Assembly (NCBI RefSeq): GCF_018873765.1
Contig: NC_057923.1
Location: forward strand, 8,754,413 to 8,818,412
Source: Telopea speciosissima
Taxonomy: Eukaryota > Streptophyta > Magnoliopsida > Proteales > Proteaceae
Direction: 5' to 3'
Length of the DNA stretch: 64,000 nucleotides
The position numbers and the translations under genes are program-made. The notes below the pieces were generated by a model. It was given only the letters and a program-made list of their open reading frames with translations. It searched no databases and had not been told where the DNA came from. Positions 1 to 11,037 of the stretch are shown in pieces; within the stretch, counting starts at the first letter, position 1, and every line of letters begins with the position of its first letter.

Positions 1-137
1 ATGCGCAGCGTCTCATCTCAGGTGCTGCACATGGCTGCCCGGATTGACAGGAGCCGAGTCCTAGCAGTAGAACTGAAATTCCACACTACTTACTACTACT
101 GCTAAGCTCTACTCTCTCTATTCAGAATTCCCAGATT

Positions 138-1739
138 CTAAGAGTTTTCTGGCACTGATTGGTTCGCCACTTTGCCCCTCTTTTTGGAAGAAGCCCGGCG
201 GTACCAGTAAAACAGAGACTTGTCCTTGTTCATCAGTTTCATCTGCTTCTTGTTGCCTGAGACCGACTTCTCCTTCTCTTCTTTCTCTGTTATCACCTTC
301 TCTTCTTCTTCTTCGGTATCCTTGGTAGAAGATTTACCCTTTTCCTTAGCCATCTCAAGAGCTCTAATTAAGTTCTCCAGGGAAGTTTTTGCTTCTCCCT
401 TTATGGTTTTGGGCATCAAATTCTCTGCAACATCAGCAGGGCTCATCTGGGTTTCTTCCAACAACCCACGAATCCTATCGAACAAACTATGTGATTTAAT
501 GTCCAAGTAATTCTCTGCAAGTACCTTAAACCCTTCAAAGCAACAGTAAGACAGCTCAATATGCATATCCATTCGACCACTCCGTATGAGTGCAGGGTCC
601 AGTTTCTCCACATGGTTTGTGGTGAAAACGATGATTCGTTCCTCACCACAGGAAGACCAAAGCCCATCTATGAAGTTGAGAAGCCCCGAGAGAGTTATAT
701 CGCTGGTGTTGTTCTTGTCATTACCCTCTTCTTTAGGTTTTGGGAGGTTTCGATTTGGGTCATTTTCATCTTTCTTCTCCTTTTCCTTCTCCTTCTTCCT
801 CTTGCCGGTGAGATCGAGCGAGCAATCGATATCTTCGATGACGATGACGGACTTGCCGGAGGTCTCGATTAAGAGCTTTCGCAGCTCCGTATTGTTCTTC
901 ACGGCGGTGAGTTCGAGGTCATAGATATCATAGTTCAACAGATTTGCCATGGCGGCGATCATGGTGGTCTTTCCGGTACCTGGAGGGCCGTACAATAAGT
1001 AACCCCTCTTCCAAGCTTTGCCGATCTTGGCGTAGTAATCTTTGCTGTTACAGAAAGTGAGAAGATCATCTTCTATTTGCTTTTTCTTCAATGGGCCCAT
1101 AGCTAGATTCTGGAAGGTGGCCCGGTGCTGGAAAGCCACGTGGGTCCAGGAACCACTACCCCTCCAGCTATGGCCGGAGTTGTTAGTGTAGAGCCGCCGC
1201 TGGCGGTTGCGCACCACCACATCCTTCCCTTCCTCGAGCACATGGCGGAGGTAAGAATTAATGACGAGATCTCGGTGGCGCTTGTGAAAAGAAAGCCTGA
1301 AAGAACGCTTTTCCTCGGAGTGATTATCGCCGTAGAAAGGGTTTTGACGGTTGGTGGTGGAGACATGGGATTTCCACCAGAACTTGACTCCTTGAAATTG
1401 ATCGGTGACTTCCTCGTGGTTGTCGAGATTGAGAACCAATTTTGCAGAGTTGGTGGTGATATCGGCTTTGAGTCGCTTGGCTTGTGTGGAAGAATGGGTA
1501 CTGAGGTAGGCTTCGATGGAGGTGTAAGCCTCGTTCCGGCTAAAACGACCGCCGCTTTGTTCGTGGAAGCTGATTTGCATGTATGGATTCACCATATTCA
1601 TAAGCTGGAAAAAGTATATCTGTAACAGATCACGGAGATGTCTAGGGAAGTACTGTTGAAACATGGCTGACATGAACATGATTCCTGCAACTATTGATCC
1701 TAATCCAGCCCATGTCTCACCACCCATCATCATCATCAT
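138..1739 (-). CDS. BCS1-type AAA-ATPase (plant AATP1/HSR4-like)
   Basis: Intronless 533-residue protein. Residues about 12-28 are hydrophobic and fit an N-terminal membrane anchor, followed by a plant AAA-ATPase N-terminal region to about residue 130. The AAA core shows Walker A GPPGTGKT at 251-258, Walker B VIVIEDID at about 298-305, and a second region of homology TNHVEKLDPALIRSGRMD at about 374-391. A lysine- and glutamate-rich insert (about 312-345) separates Walker B from the rest of the core, and the C-terminal tail is highly charged. In Arabidopsis this family (for example At3g50930/At3g50940 types) sits on mitochondria or ER and is often induced by pathogens or salicylic acid; that role is known for the family, not shown here. 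Five consecutive ATG codons open the frame and any of the first could initiate. Its upstream flank runs into transposon-rich spacer, so no shared transcript is suggested. Confidence 0.93.
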   Translation of the reverse strand: MMMMMGGETWAGLGSIVAGIMFMSAMFQQYFPRHLRDLLQIYFFQLMNMVNPYMQISFHEQSGGRFSRNEAYTSIEAYLSTHSSTQAKRLKADITTNSAKLVLNLDNHEEVTDQFQGVKFWWKSHVSTTNRQNPFYGDNHSEEKRSFRLSFHKRHRDLVINSYLRHVLEEGKDVVVRNRQRRLYTNNSGHSWRGSGSWTHVAFQHRATFQNLAMGPLKKKQIEDDLLTFCNSKDYYAKIGKAWKRGYLLYGPPGTGKTTMIAAMANLLNYDIYDLELTAVKNNTELRKLLIETSGKSVIVIEDIDCSLDLTGKRKKEKEKEKKDENDPNRNLPKPKEEGNDKNNTSDITLSGLLNFIDGLWSSCGEERIIVFTTNHVEKLDPALIRSGRMDMHIELSYCCFEGFKVLAENYLDIKSHSLFDRIRGLLEETQMSPADVAENLMPKTIKGEAKTSLENLIRALEMAKEKGKSSTKDTEEEEEKVITEKEEKEKSVSGNKKQMKLMNKDKSLFYWYRRASSKKRGKVANQSVPENS

Positions 1740-1759
1740 CTCCTCCTTCTTAGCGGGAT

Positions 1760-2187
1760 TTTGATCAAATTCTCTAGTTTCTCACCAAATCAAACACTCG
1801 AGTTCGATCTGTTCTATCTACTATTTTATACACTTGGATATGGGCAAGCGAAGTGTCTCACTCTGAGTCTTAGTCTCACACACTCTCACCTCGTGGGAAG
1901 AAATAAAAAGGCCAGCACTCTTCCCTTGTTCATTTGTTTCACCTGCTTCCATTTATTTATATGGAGGGAAAAGAACAGGTGTCATCATCGGATTGTAAGT
2001 GTAGGTGGGGGAGGACAAAACTGGGCAAGAGTTCCCTGCCTGGTCGTGTAACCCCTGTACCGATGCGTGGGCGATGCGTGGGCTAAAAGAAAACACACAA
2101 ATTTTTTTATTTCACAAGAGACGGAACAATAAATCGGTGCACTCTTATGTGGGTGCACGAACCACACCACCAGGTAATGTTCTTTTT
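1760..2187. other. 5' flank of the AAA-ATPase, no further gene
   Basis: Promoter and 5' UTR side of the minus-strand AAA-ATPase. The last part (about 2140-2187) ends with a CCAGGTAATGTTCTTTTTC stretch resembling the right end of the GGGAAA-ended MITEs seen elsewhere in the window, so another degraded MITE may lie here. No credible coding region is seen. Confidence 0.4.
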
Positions 2188-3064
2188 CTAAGGCAAACCA
2201 CCTAGTCATCGAAAAATGACTGTTGCACTTTGGTCATTTCCATTTTTTCAAGGGCAGACATTACTTACGTGTCTGGGTGCAGGGCGACGTGTGGTGTGCG
2301 ACTAAGGGTGTCAATTGGGACGGTTCTCGATACTTGGGACAGGACGGTACCGATATCGGTACCAAAAATGTCAATCCTAGTACCGTCCCATTTACTTAAC
2401 GGGACCAAACCTAGATCCCAGTCCCAATAACTAGCGGGACGAGATGGTACCGGTTCCTAAACAATTCTAGACATTGTAGAAAAAGGAAGAAGTTTAATTG
2501 TTCGTAATGGAAAAATTCGATTGTGTTTTCCTCTTTGATTTTCCAAACAAAACCTTATTATCACACATGTCACTGTCACATGGTACTACTAAGTGGAAAA
2601 AAGAAAAACCTGGTACATAAAGTTGCTTGCTTGCAGGAAGAGAGAGTAGCACTGAACCAGAATTTTGAGAGGCGATACTTCAAGAGCTGCGGCTGTTCAC
2701 TTGTTCCTTTTCGTATTCATAACGTAATTAATGAAACCCTAATGCATCATAAATATAATTCTTATACCTTATTTTTTCTCCCAAAAAAAAAAAAGATCTT
2801 ATATATTTTTTCTTTTTAAACGGTACTAGTATGTCCGGTACCATTCCGGTACCTTATTGGTATTTTGGTACTGGTACCGTTGGGAATCCCGTCCTAGAAT
2901 CGTCCCGTCCCATTTATCATTCGGTACCAAAATCAGATACCAGTACCGTCCCATTTACTAATGGGACGATACGGTATCGGGTTTTAGTGGGACGGTATTG
3001 GGACGGTTCCCGGTTCCGGTCCCAAATTGACACCCTTATGTGCGACTGGGTGGCGTTCTTTCTC
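2188..3064. mobile_element. GGGAAA-ended MITE split by a hAT-like insertion (outer element)
   Basis: The right end GTGCGACTGGGTGGCGTTC plus TTTCTCCC (3041-3064) matches the right ends of GGGAAA-family MITEs near 20.4, 22.9 and 27.2 kb. A weaker inverted match, AACCACCTAGTCATCG, starts near 2190. A hAT-like element (2303-3038) interrupts it, flanked by the duplicated outer sequence TGTGCGAC. The left boundary is uncertain. Confidence 0.5.
2303..3038. mobile_element. hAT-like MITE, 736 bp
   Basis: Terminal inverted repeats TAAGGGTGTCAATTGGGACG (left) and AAATTGACACCCTTA (right) are flanked by an exact 8-bp duplication TGTGCGAC at 2295-2302 and 3039-3046. The 8-bp duplication fits the hAT superfamily. 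Both arms carry repeated GGTACC/GGGACGGT-like words; the middle about 350 bp is unrelated AT-rich sequence. No transposase is encoded, so the element is non-autonomous. Confidence 0.82.
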
Positions 3065-3089
3065 CCTTTTTTCCAAACTCATATAAGAG

Positions 3090-3470
3090 GGAAAAAAGAA
3101 CTCTGACCTAGCAGTAGAGTGGGATGACATGACCGCCCCCACCCCTCATGAAAGGCAAAAATCCTGCTTTGTTGAAGTTTCTGCGTGTGTGTTCCCATAA
3201 GGGTGTAAATCGGTCCGGGATCAGGTATTTGGTTTGGTTCCGATTCGGTTCCAAATAGTGGCAATGAGATCCAGATCCAGACCAAACCAAATTAATAACA
3301 CATATTTCAAATCCAAGACTTTAATCAAATTATATTCGGCTCAAATTGGTTTAGGTTATTCAGTTTGGATCCGGATTTGGATTCGGTTCCACATTGATAC
3401 CCTATGTTCCCATTGTCCCTGCGCTCGTGCTGGTATCATAGTCCTAGATAGAAAACTGGAACTCTTCCCC
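3090..3470. mobile_element. GGGAAA-ended MITE split by a second hAT-like insertion
   Basis: The left end GGGAAAAAAGAACTCTGACC and the inverted right end (reads GGGGAAGAGTTCCAGTTTTC on the other strand) form imperfect terminal repeats. The flanks ATATAAGAG and ATAAAAGTG match at 7 of 9 positions, consistent with an aged 9-bp target duplication. The hAT-like element at 3198-3404 sits inside it. Confidence 0.62.
3198..3404. mobile_element. hAT-like MITE, 207 bp, nested
   Basis: Ends TAAGGGTGTAAATCGG and TTGATACCCTA (inverted) lie between exact 8-bp duplications TGTTCCCA at 3190-3197 and 3405-3412. Interior is rich in GGTTCGG/GATCCAGATC-like words. It belongs to the same group as the elements at 2303, 29648 and 58066. 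Confidence 0.82.
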
Positions 3471-3634
3471 ATAAAAGTGAGGGATGTGTTCTCTATCTAA
3501 GAGTGTGGTCCCTACCATAACGCAGGGCCAATGGGAATATGCATGGAAGGCGTGTGGAGGCATCAACAGAGACTAGATTTCAACCTTTCATAGTGGGTGG
3601 GGCGGTCAGTTAGCCCCATCCAGCGTCTATTGAA

Positions 3635-3836
3635 AAATAATCCTCTCTAATTCTCTAAAGTTGTGCAGTGTGGCAATGCTAGGTGTAGATGTGGACATGT
3701 GGTAACTCGGACATCCAATGATTCGAGTTCAGCATAAGTTAATAACCTCAGACCGTTGGATGTCCGAGCTGTCAGGTGTCAACATCTCCACCTAGCACTG
3801 TCGCACTACACAGCTTTAGGAATATGAGAAGATTAA
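3635..3836. mobile_element. Foldback MITE
   Basis: A long imperfect inverted repeat: AATCCTCTCTAATTCTCTAA, then the words GGCAATGCTAGGTG and CGGACATCCAATG, are mirrored by CGTTGGATGTCCG, CACCTAGCACTGTCGC and AGAAGATT. A diverged partial copy of the left arm occurs at 11729-11795. No clear target duplication was found. Confidence 0.6.
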
Positions 3837-4143
3837 AATCCGCTTCTGCCACACTCCAGAAAGTCTGTTTTTTTTTTTTTCATGAGAAAGAGATGAGGAT
3901 GATGATGTGGATCCAACCTCTTTATTGAACTTTTCTATGAAATGAATTCAGATTACAAGAGGGGAATGTACCAAGACATAAGTGTGAATTTTACTTACCC
4001 CAAATGAATTTTGAAACCTAATTTAGGAAGAGATAGTTCCTCCGGTTTAACAAATGACAATGGAGGAAGACGCCATTATAGAAATAAGGATCACTCTCAC
4101 TGCCCCGCCATACGTCTTCTTAGTTTCTAGTGGGCCATTAAGC

Positions 4144-4178
<35 letters not shown>

Positions 4179-5820
4179 AATTTCAAGGTAGAAGACGGCC
4201 AAGCTATGTAAAAGACAAAGATGAAAGATGCCATAGACAGATTCTAAGGAGCTGTAAAGGGACCAAGTGGGCGACTACTCACTAAAGAGGGCATGTGGGA
4301 TGGGAGGGGCAGCGAGGGCTTGGGCTGCGTTAGGTGCTGCCGTGGGGTGTACGTTGGCAGTACTCCAATTACCAATCTCTACAAACAGGGTGAGGGCCCC
4401 AGGGCCATCGACCTGGGCATTGTTTCTGCCGCAAGTCGAAAGTGTTTTAATTAATGAGTCAATTATATTTCAATAGTCACCATCGATGATGAAGTGGAGA
4501 GTCTACACATCTTGTTCAGGTTCGCCTTCCACGCGCCCACCCCAACAGAACTGCCGACGAATGTAGAAGAAAGAAATCAAAGATCCAATTGGTTTGGTAT
4601 TGTGTATGTGACATCACCATACTCACGTCATAACGTTGGTCGGTTGGGTTGATCCTCTCTTAAAATTTTTAAAGTCATTAGATAGAGAAATGAAGAACCA
4701 TCTCGGAAATAACCATTAAAGTAAAACTGATGATAAAATGAGAGAAAAGTCCTCTAAGAAGATGCTGTAAGATTTTCATTTTGTGGATTAGCATAGTTCT
4801 ATTTTATTTTCATAAAATTGGTTTAGTTGTGTTGATGAGAACTGTTTTAATGGTATGAGTTCAGTTACTATGTGTGGACCTAAAGTGTTGTTTCCTTAAT
4901 GAGAAGGAAACCTTAGTTTCTATGCAGGGTTGGTCCCTACCCTCACCATTATAAATAGTTGTCACTGACTCATTAAGTGACTAACCTAAGAAAATTTAAA
5001 GACAAGTGAAAGAGGGTAGACCAGACCAACGCAGTTCGTGTGCGATAGAGATCGTTAAGAATTCGATTTCCACAACCATGGATCCAGGTACGTCAATCAC
5101 ATCCCTGGATTTACTTGTATGATCATTGATCTCCATGAGTATTCCGCATGAATTATTTTATCAGATGCAAGATGCATGTTTCTGTTAATATCAAATGAAA
5201 CAATATGTTTATTATAAATTTTATTTCAATCGGTCCGATTTTGGTTATTTGGATTTGTTTCAGTGGGTTTACATTTTGACAAGGTGAAATAAAAAAAGAA
5301 TCGGATGAATTTAACCAAAATCTGAATCATTATGCATTCGATCTGGTTTTACTAGTTTTTGTTTGATTTTCGTTATTCAGTTTATAATCGATTTACATGC
5401 GGTTCGTAGTACCAATTTTAGGAAATGACAATGAAGACAACTTTAGCTTTTCAAACCCTATATATTCCTATGTTTCCCCATTATCCCCCAATCTCCTCCT
5501 CCACTCATCTTGTTTCCCATGCCTATTTGATAAAAAAAAACCATTCCATTTTCACACTTCCTTCTTTTCCTTTCATGTTCTTTGTTATTTTATTTTTTTT
5601 TCTTCTCCACTCTAACATGTTAAACAAGCTATTTTTTCCATTAGCAGGTAGAGTTTTATTAATCCATTTTAATATGACCCATCATTTTCAATCCGTACTT
5701 GAACATATATATTATATAATTATTCCCAAGACATTTTACTTATTGAAGACGATGTGGATTAGGTAGAAAGAGGGTTTCAAAAACTTGAAAGTCATTTTAT
5801 GCAAGTTATATATATATTTT
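3837..5820. other. Spacer, AT-rich, with a CT microsatellite
   Basis: About 2 kb with no convincing gene. A (CT)n tract lies at about 4142-4178. A TATA-like ATTATAAATAG near 4950 is followed by CACAACCATGGATCCAGGTACG near 5085, which could be the remains of a promoter and leader, but no downstream reading frame continues. A degenerate block at 5225-5410 resembles 33300-33480 and is probably an old repeat. Confidence 0.35.
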
Positions 5821-5990
5821 GGGAGAAGGATAGATATGCTAGCGGTATATGATATGCTAGGACCGTATTTGTCTATCTCTCTCTTCTACCCTTTGAAATA
5901 ACTCTCTTACCCTTCAAAGGGGGAAAGAGAAAGACAAGACACATAGAGCGCTAGCATACGGTATACTGCTACCATACCCAGCCTTTTCTC
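5821..5990. mobile_element. GGGAAA-type MITE, 170 bp
   Basis: The left end GGGAGAAGGATAGATATGCT and the right end (inverted: GAGAAAAGGCTGGGTATGGT) form imperfect terminal repeats. Flanks TATATATTTT and TATATTTTTT match at 9 of 10 positions. The interior carries TCTATCTCTCTCTTC mirrored by a purine-rich copy. The related copy at 11038 shares GTATGCTAGCGGTATA. Confidence 0.65.
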
Positions 5991-6001
5991 TATATTTTTT
6001 T

Positions 6002-6150
6002 GGGAGAAAGTTCCACACTCCCATTATTCTATTTCTCTCTTCCCCCATATGAAAAGACACATCTGCCCCTTTGTTTTGAAGAGGAGAGAGATAGACACAT
6101 GGAAGTGCTGGTATAGACCACATTCCCGGACAAAAAAATTGCTTCAGACT
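6002..6150. mobile_element. GGGAAA-type MITE, right end damaged
   Basis: Begins GGGAGAAAGTTCCACACTCC directly after the target duplication of the element at 5821. The interior (CCCCATATGAAAAGACACAT, GAGAGAGATAGACACATGG) closely matches elements at 26556 and 28940. The right end ACAAAAAAATTGCTTC is only loosely like theirs, and a foldback element follows at once. Confidence 0.6.
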
Positions 6151-6310
6151 CGGCTTCTGTTCAGCACCTGCCCAGGCTACACGTGCAGTGCCGGACACAG
6201 TGAGACGTGAAAAGACCGCCTCACACCTTGCCCAAGCAGGGGTGAGACGGTCTTTTCAAGTCTCACTGTGTCCGATGCTACACTTGCAGCCCGGGCAGGA
6301 TGCTGGATAG
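6150..6310. mobile_element. Foldback hairpin MITE
   Basis: Near-complete inverted repeat: CAGCACCTGCCCAGGC, GTGCAGTGCCGGACACAGTG and GAAAAGACCG are mirrored by CGGTCTTTTC, CACTGTGTCCG and GGGCAGGATGCTGG. Same style as elements at 6952, 10646, 22001 and 26063. Target duplication not resolved. Confidence 0.6.
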
Positions 6311-6951
6311 AATCCTTTTGGAAACTACTTTCCATATTTTTTTTATGCTAATATGGGTCCTATGTAAAAATCTCTTTTTATCCTTGCATTAAATATAATA
6401 TTAAATAACTTTTAAGAATGAAAAATAAAAAGTTAGATTACAATCTTCTTTGTAACTAAACGACAAGATTTTCCCCATACAATATTTTGTAGGGAAATTA
6501 AATAAAGTAGTTAGCATCCACTTCAGCCACATATATGTACTTATGATATACGCAAGCACTATCACATAGAAGGTAATGGTTGCAGCTTCTTTCCCAAACT
6601 AACTAGCTCTTGTCACTTCAACAACCGCACCATGGCTTCCCTTGTTTCCATTAAAGGGGCCATAATTTACTCACACCAGTTTTGGACTGTTTGTATGATT
6701 CTCTCAATAAAATTTTCTTTAGAATTTTAAAATAACTCTAGTGACCCTAACGCACTACTACAAAGAAAATGAATAAGAAAATAGAAAAATTGGCCCACAT
6801 TGTAATCATAGAGTGGAAATAATTTGGATTCATGTTGCGTGATTGTTTCCTCTCCTTATTTTTCTCCATTTCTATGTTGGGAATAACCCTACAGTAGATA
6901 ACTCTGTGATCTTGAATGCCTTCATCATCAGTTGGGTCTCTTCATTTACAA
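6311..6951. other. AT-rich spacer
   Basis: No gene or clear repeat is seen. The sequence is AT-rich with scattered short open frames that have no recognisable protein content. Confidence 0.4.
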
Positions 6952-7140
6952 TTTGGATCCTCTATTGTCGAGCTGCCCTGCAGTACCCTACTGTCGAGAA
7001 ATAGCAAGACAGGAAATGACCGCCTTACCTCCACTCGGGCAAGGTGCTCGGGCAGAGGTAAGACAGTCATTCCTCGCCTTGCTGTGTCTCGACAGTAGGG
7101 TCCTGCCGGGCAGCTCGGCAGTAGAGAATCTGGATCCCTC
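6952..7140. mobile_element. Hairpin MITE with probable 9-bp duplication
   Basis: Almost the entire 189 bp is an inverted repeat: TTTGGATCCTCTATTGTCGA and GAGCTGCCCTGCAGTACCC are mirrored by GGGTCCTGCCGGGCAGCTC and AGAGAATCTGGATCC. Flanks CATTTACAA and CATTTAATA match at 7 of 9. The arms include GAAATGACCGCCTTACC, a word also found inside GGGAAA-type elements. Confidence 0.7.
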
Positions 7141-7149
7141 CATTTAATA

Positions 7150-7558
7150 GAAGAAGTTTTTAGATTGGATTCCATCAGACCTACAGTGTTGGTAATACAC
7201 ATGTGTACCGTCACTCAAAAGTATCCCACATTGGAGAACTTTGGCATTAGATGTCTACATCCACTAAGTGGGTCTCTCCACTTAATAGCTTAAGCTTTTG
7301 AGTTATGATAGTTTAAGTATATGATGTCCAAAAATCAAATGGTCTAAATGGGCCTAATATACTTTCCTAAAAAACATCTAATGCATGATGTTTCGTCTCT
7401 CCTTTGTCCACATCGTTACTGTTTAATTCATTTCAACCAAAACATCATTGAAAGATACTTTTTATCTTTTGCATTCTTTATGTCGTGAATCCCACGTGTT
7501 TCATATCACTTTACATCAATTGCATTTCTAATCAAACACCCCAATTAAATTTTTTTTT
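7150..7558. other. Spacer without recognised features
   Basis: AT-rich sequence between two MITEs; nothing recognisable. It ends in a run of nine T, which served as the target of the element that follows. Confidence 0.35.
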
Positions 7559-7984
7559 GGAAAAATTACATGATTAGCTATTTTTGGGTTTTCATTTACA
7601 AAACTATCCACCCTATGTTTGAGTTAACAAAAATAGACAAAAACAAGTTAAGGTTTACAAAACTGGACAAAATAGTGTCTCTCCCTCTCACACTTATTTT
7701 TTTAGACATTTTTACCCCTATCATTGCCTTCTCGCCCAGGCATCCTCCGTTCCCTGCAACCCTACCCTTGTCCCAGCCACCACCATTCTCTGCTACCCCA
7801 AGTAACAAAGGAAAAAAAAAAAAGAGATTTTTTCAGAGGGAAATTGCTGAGGAAGGAAGGAGAGTCACTGTTTTGTCTAGTTTTGTAAAATTAAACTTGT
7901 TTTTGTCTATTTTTGTTAACTCAAACATAGGGTGGACAGTTTTGTAAATGAAAACCCAAAAGTAGCTAATCATGTAATTTTCCC
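7559..7984. mobile_element. MITE with about 120-bp terminal inverted repeats, poly-T target
   Basis: The arms GGAAAAATTACATGATTAGC and (inverted) GGGAAAATTACATGATTAGC continue as matching sequence through GTTAACAAAAATAGACAAAA. Runs of nine and eight T flank the 426-bp element and fit a target duplication of Mutator-like size. The interior is C-rich and has no transposase. Confidence 0.78.
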
Positions 7985-8057
7985 TTTTTTTTCATGCTGT
8001 CTTTATATTTTATTTTATTTCCCTTTACACCTAAAACCGAATAGAGCATAGGCATCT

Positions 8058-9686
8058 CAGTTGACTTCCTCAATGTTATTGCATATGAAATCTTTCATGG
8101 AAGAGGTAGAGTCTTCAAAAAAACGGAGTCTTCCAAGGGTGGAAGAGGAGTCCTATAAAAGGAGAGAGGTGTCTACCAAAAGCAGTAGTGATGATCCAAG
8201 CGACAGTATAAAGAGTACAATATGGAGCAACATGTGTACAAGGACTAAGCGAAGAGCCAATTTAGAGAATGAGAGGAGAGAGAAGGATGTATCGGGGGCT
8301 TGAGGTACACTAAACAAAGTTTGATCCAACTTTCACTTTGTTGATGTAACTGGTTTCGCCGAATCATGTAAATCATTTGCCTCTTATGTATGTTCTTTTT
8401 TTTTCTTGTTCTCGTTGATATTGTATATACGTTTTTGTTTGCCGAACGCAATCCTATGGGCGTATACAGCTTTGTGTGACACACACTTTTGTGTTTTTCT
8501 CACACTGGGAGCATAATGTTGTCCCCCCCCCCCCCCAACAAGTGATGTCAAAGCTAATGGTTGTCGATGATCAGGGAGATAGTGAGAACACACAATGTTA
8601 TTGAGAGTGGTCAATGAGATTTCTTTAAAAAAAAATGTAGGGAGTTACCATGAATTGCCATGGTAAAGGTAGCATTTTGTAGGATAGGAATGGTGTGGTG
8701 GGCATTCCTACAACATGGTTTGAAGGAAGATGATACATCCTCAAGGTGAAAACGGAGATTAAGAGATTAGAGGGTCATTGTTTAGTCATTTGAAATATTA
8801 TCACTAGAGATGTGTTGGTTGAAGAATCTGGTCGAAATGATGAGATTTCAATCATTCTATGTTGGGTGAAGAATGGAGCTGAAATGATGTGCATGTCGAC
8901 TATTCAAGGGACTAGCACTATAGGTGTGTTGGGTGAAGAATGGGTCGAAGCTGAATAGGTGTGGTTGGTCATTCATTCGAGGGACTAGCACTGAGGATGT
9001 GTTTGGAGAAGAATGAATTATCGATCATTCCATGAACGTAGTCTTCAAAAGAGTGGAAGAGGTGGAGTCTTCTAAGGTGGTTGAAATCTTCAAGTGAGGT
9101 GAAGACTTCCAAGATAATGGAAGAGGTGGACTCTCTAGTTTCCCAAAAAAATAAAAGAAGTGAAATCTTCCAAGTGGTTGAAGTCTTCAAGAGAGTGGAG
9201 TCTTCCAAGGGTGGAAGAGGAATACTAGTCCTATAAAAGGAGAGAGCTAGGTGCTACCAAAGGGAGTAGTGATGATCGAAGTAAGCAGTCAAGATGTGAG
9301 GATCCAAATGAGAACCCAAGGGGTACAACGTGGATGCAACATGTGTACAAGGACTAAGCGAAGAGCCGATGTAGAAAAGATGACAGAGAGAGAAAGGTGT
9401 ACCTGGGACTTGAGGTTTGGGTATCAAATCACAGCTATTATACTGTATCTATTCTCTTGATTCTTAGTGAAAGTTGGATCTCACTCTATTGATGTAGGTG
9501 GTTTTGAACCACGTAATTCTCTTATCTCTTATGTATGTACTTTATTTTTCTTGTTCTCATTGATCTTCTATATATGTTTTGTGTCTATAACACAGTTCTG
9601 TGGGTGTATACACTTTTGTATATTACACACGTTTTCATGTGTTTCTCACATTGGGAACCGAATGTTGTCCCCCCCCTGCCTCAACA
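8058..9686 (+). mobile_element. Broken small Copia-type LTR element (fossil)
   Basis: Two direct copies of a long terminal repeat can be followed: a partial one to about 8540 and another from about 8990 to 9686. Both contain GTCTTCCAAGGGTGGAAGAG, CTATAAAAGGAGAGAG (a TATA-like promoter) and ATGTGTACAAGGACTAAGCG, and both end in CAACA. The first is followed by TGATGTCAAAGC, close to the TGGTATCAGAGC primer site typical of plant Copia elements. The internal part is only a few hundred bases and shows no gag or pol, so this looks like a non-autonomous or heavily reduced copy. It is old and broken; repeats starting TGTTGGGTGAAGAAT are also duplicated between the LTRs. Confidence 0.6.
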
Positions 9687-10645
9687 TTTTTGAATAGTGT
9701 TTTCTTCATCTCTCATTTTCTACTATATAAATTGATGAATATTCAATGTTTAATCCAATTAACAATAAACAATTTCAATTTCCTTCAATAAGAAATCTTG
9801 TCACTTTAAAAATTTTCCTCGTTGTTGCCTTCACTGGAAGGGGTTTTCTGCATGGTAAATATGAAAATGGTTTTGTTAATAATCTTTCCTGATCAGGAGG
9901 TAGTTTGGTGTCAATATGGTGGTACCCTAAATTTTGAATGATCACCACTCTAAATCTTAGCATTTGGATTCATTTGAAGGATTATCACCTCCAATTCGCA
10001 GGCACCTCCTATTCCTCCAATTCAAATGACACCCATAATATATGTTTTTGGTGAAAAGGGTCATCCATTATTTTAGAAAATTGACCCTAATTGGATAAGA
10101 TTTCTATAATTTGGGTCTAGTGGTCATTTCGCAAGAGAGAGGAAGTGACATGCACCTATCTTTCCTATTTGCCTAGTTGCTTCAATTATTATTTATTAAA
10201 TACAAAGTATGATTTTTTTTTTATTTTTTTTTTGGGGTCAAATCAGACTTGCCATGTTGGTTTATTGCTTTCCTGATTTTACAATAAACTACAAGGAGTA
10301 TTTTAGTATTTATTAACAAGTAAAGATTGAGAAGCAAATAAATTAAAGATAAGGGAGAGACCAATCAGGACGACAAACAACAAGCACTCTCCACTTTCCT
10401 TGACAATTTTGACCTTTTGTTAATTATTTTAAGACAACTATTAAGGTATTAAAAGTGTAAGATAATTGCAGCAAATGTTAGGTAAGGAGGGGATAATAGA
10501 AGAGAGAGAGAGAGAGGGGAGAAAGAGTTCACAACCCCATTCCTTTAGGGGCTTAGGCATTAATTAATTAATTAAACCAAAAATTAAGCAATGGATTTTA
10601 GAATAAGAGGTGGCCCTCTTTCTTTTCTTTTTATGCCTCAATATG
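9687..10645. other. AT-rich spacer with GA microsatellite
   Basis: No gene is seen. A (GA)n tract lies at about 10499-10517. Confidence 0.4.
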
Positions 10646-10793
10646 GTATTAAAATCCTCTGCAGTACCGGTGGGCCGGCAGTGCACATCCAACGGCATAG
10701 CAGAGGCCATGTGTACCATGTGTGCCACCTGGCCTTTGCTGTGTTGTCAGATGTGCATTGCTGCCCCGCCGGTACTGCAGAGGATCCTGATCC
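10646..10793. mobile_element. Hairpin MITE, 148 bp, exact 9-bp duplication
   Basis: Exact 9-bp duplication CTCAATATG at 10637-10645 and 10794-10802. Almost the entire element is an inverted repeat: ATCCTCTGCAGTACCGG, GTGCACATCCAACGGC and GCAGAGGCCA are mirrored by TGGCCTTTGC, GATGTGCATTGC and CCGGTACTGCAGAGGAT. Confidence 0.85.
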
Positions 10794-11037
10794 CTCAATA
10801 TGTGGGAGAAGATTTTAAAACTCAAAATGGGATCGGTCTCCATTAATTCTGATTTGATTTTGAACGGAATTATCCTAGAATCAATTGGACTCGTATAAGA
10901 ATCGGACTAATTTGATTAATAAAGATTGTGTTTGGTATGCATACACAATAATAATGCATTCTAAGAAATTAAACCAAATGCAACCTTAAATCTCACCCTG
11001 GTCTTAAGTATCTGGACTCACTCTCTATTTAATATAT

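Noticed and set aside
1125-1625. 166-codon open frame on the plus strand
   Set aside because: It is the antisense shadow of the AAA-ATPase; its translation has no family motif.
5040-5100. Possible exon with CACAACCATGGATCCAGGTACG
   Set aside because: A start codon and donor-like sequence are visible, but no downstream coding sequence joins to it.
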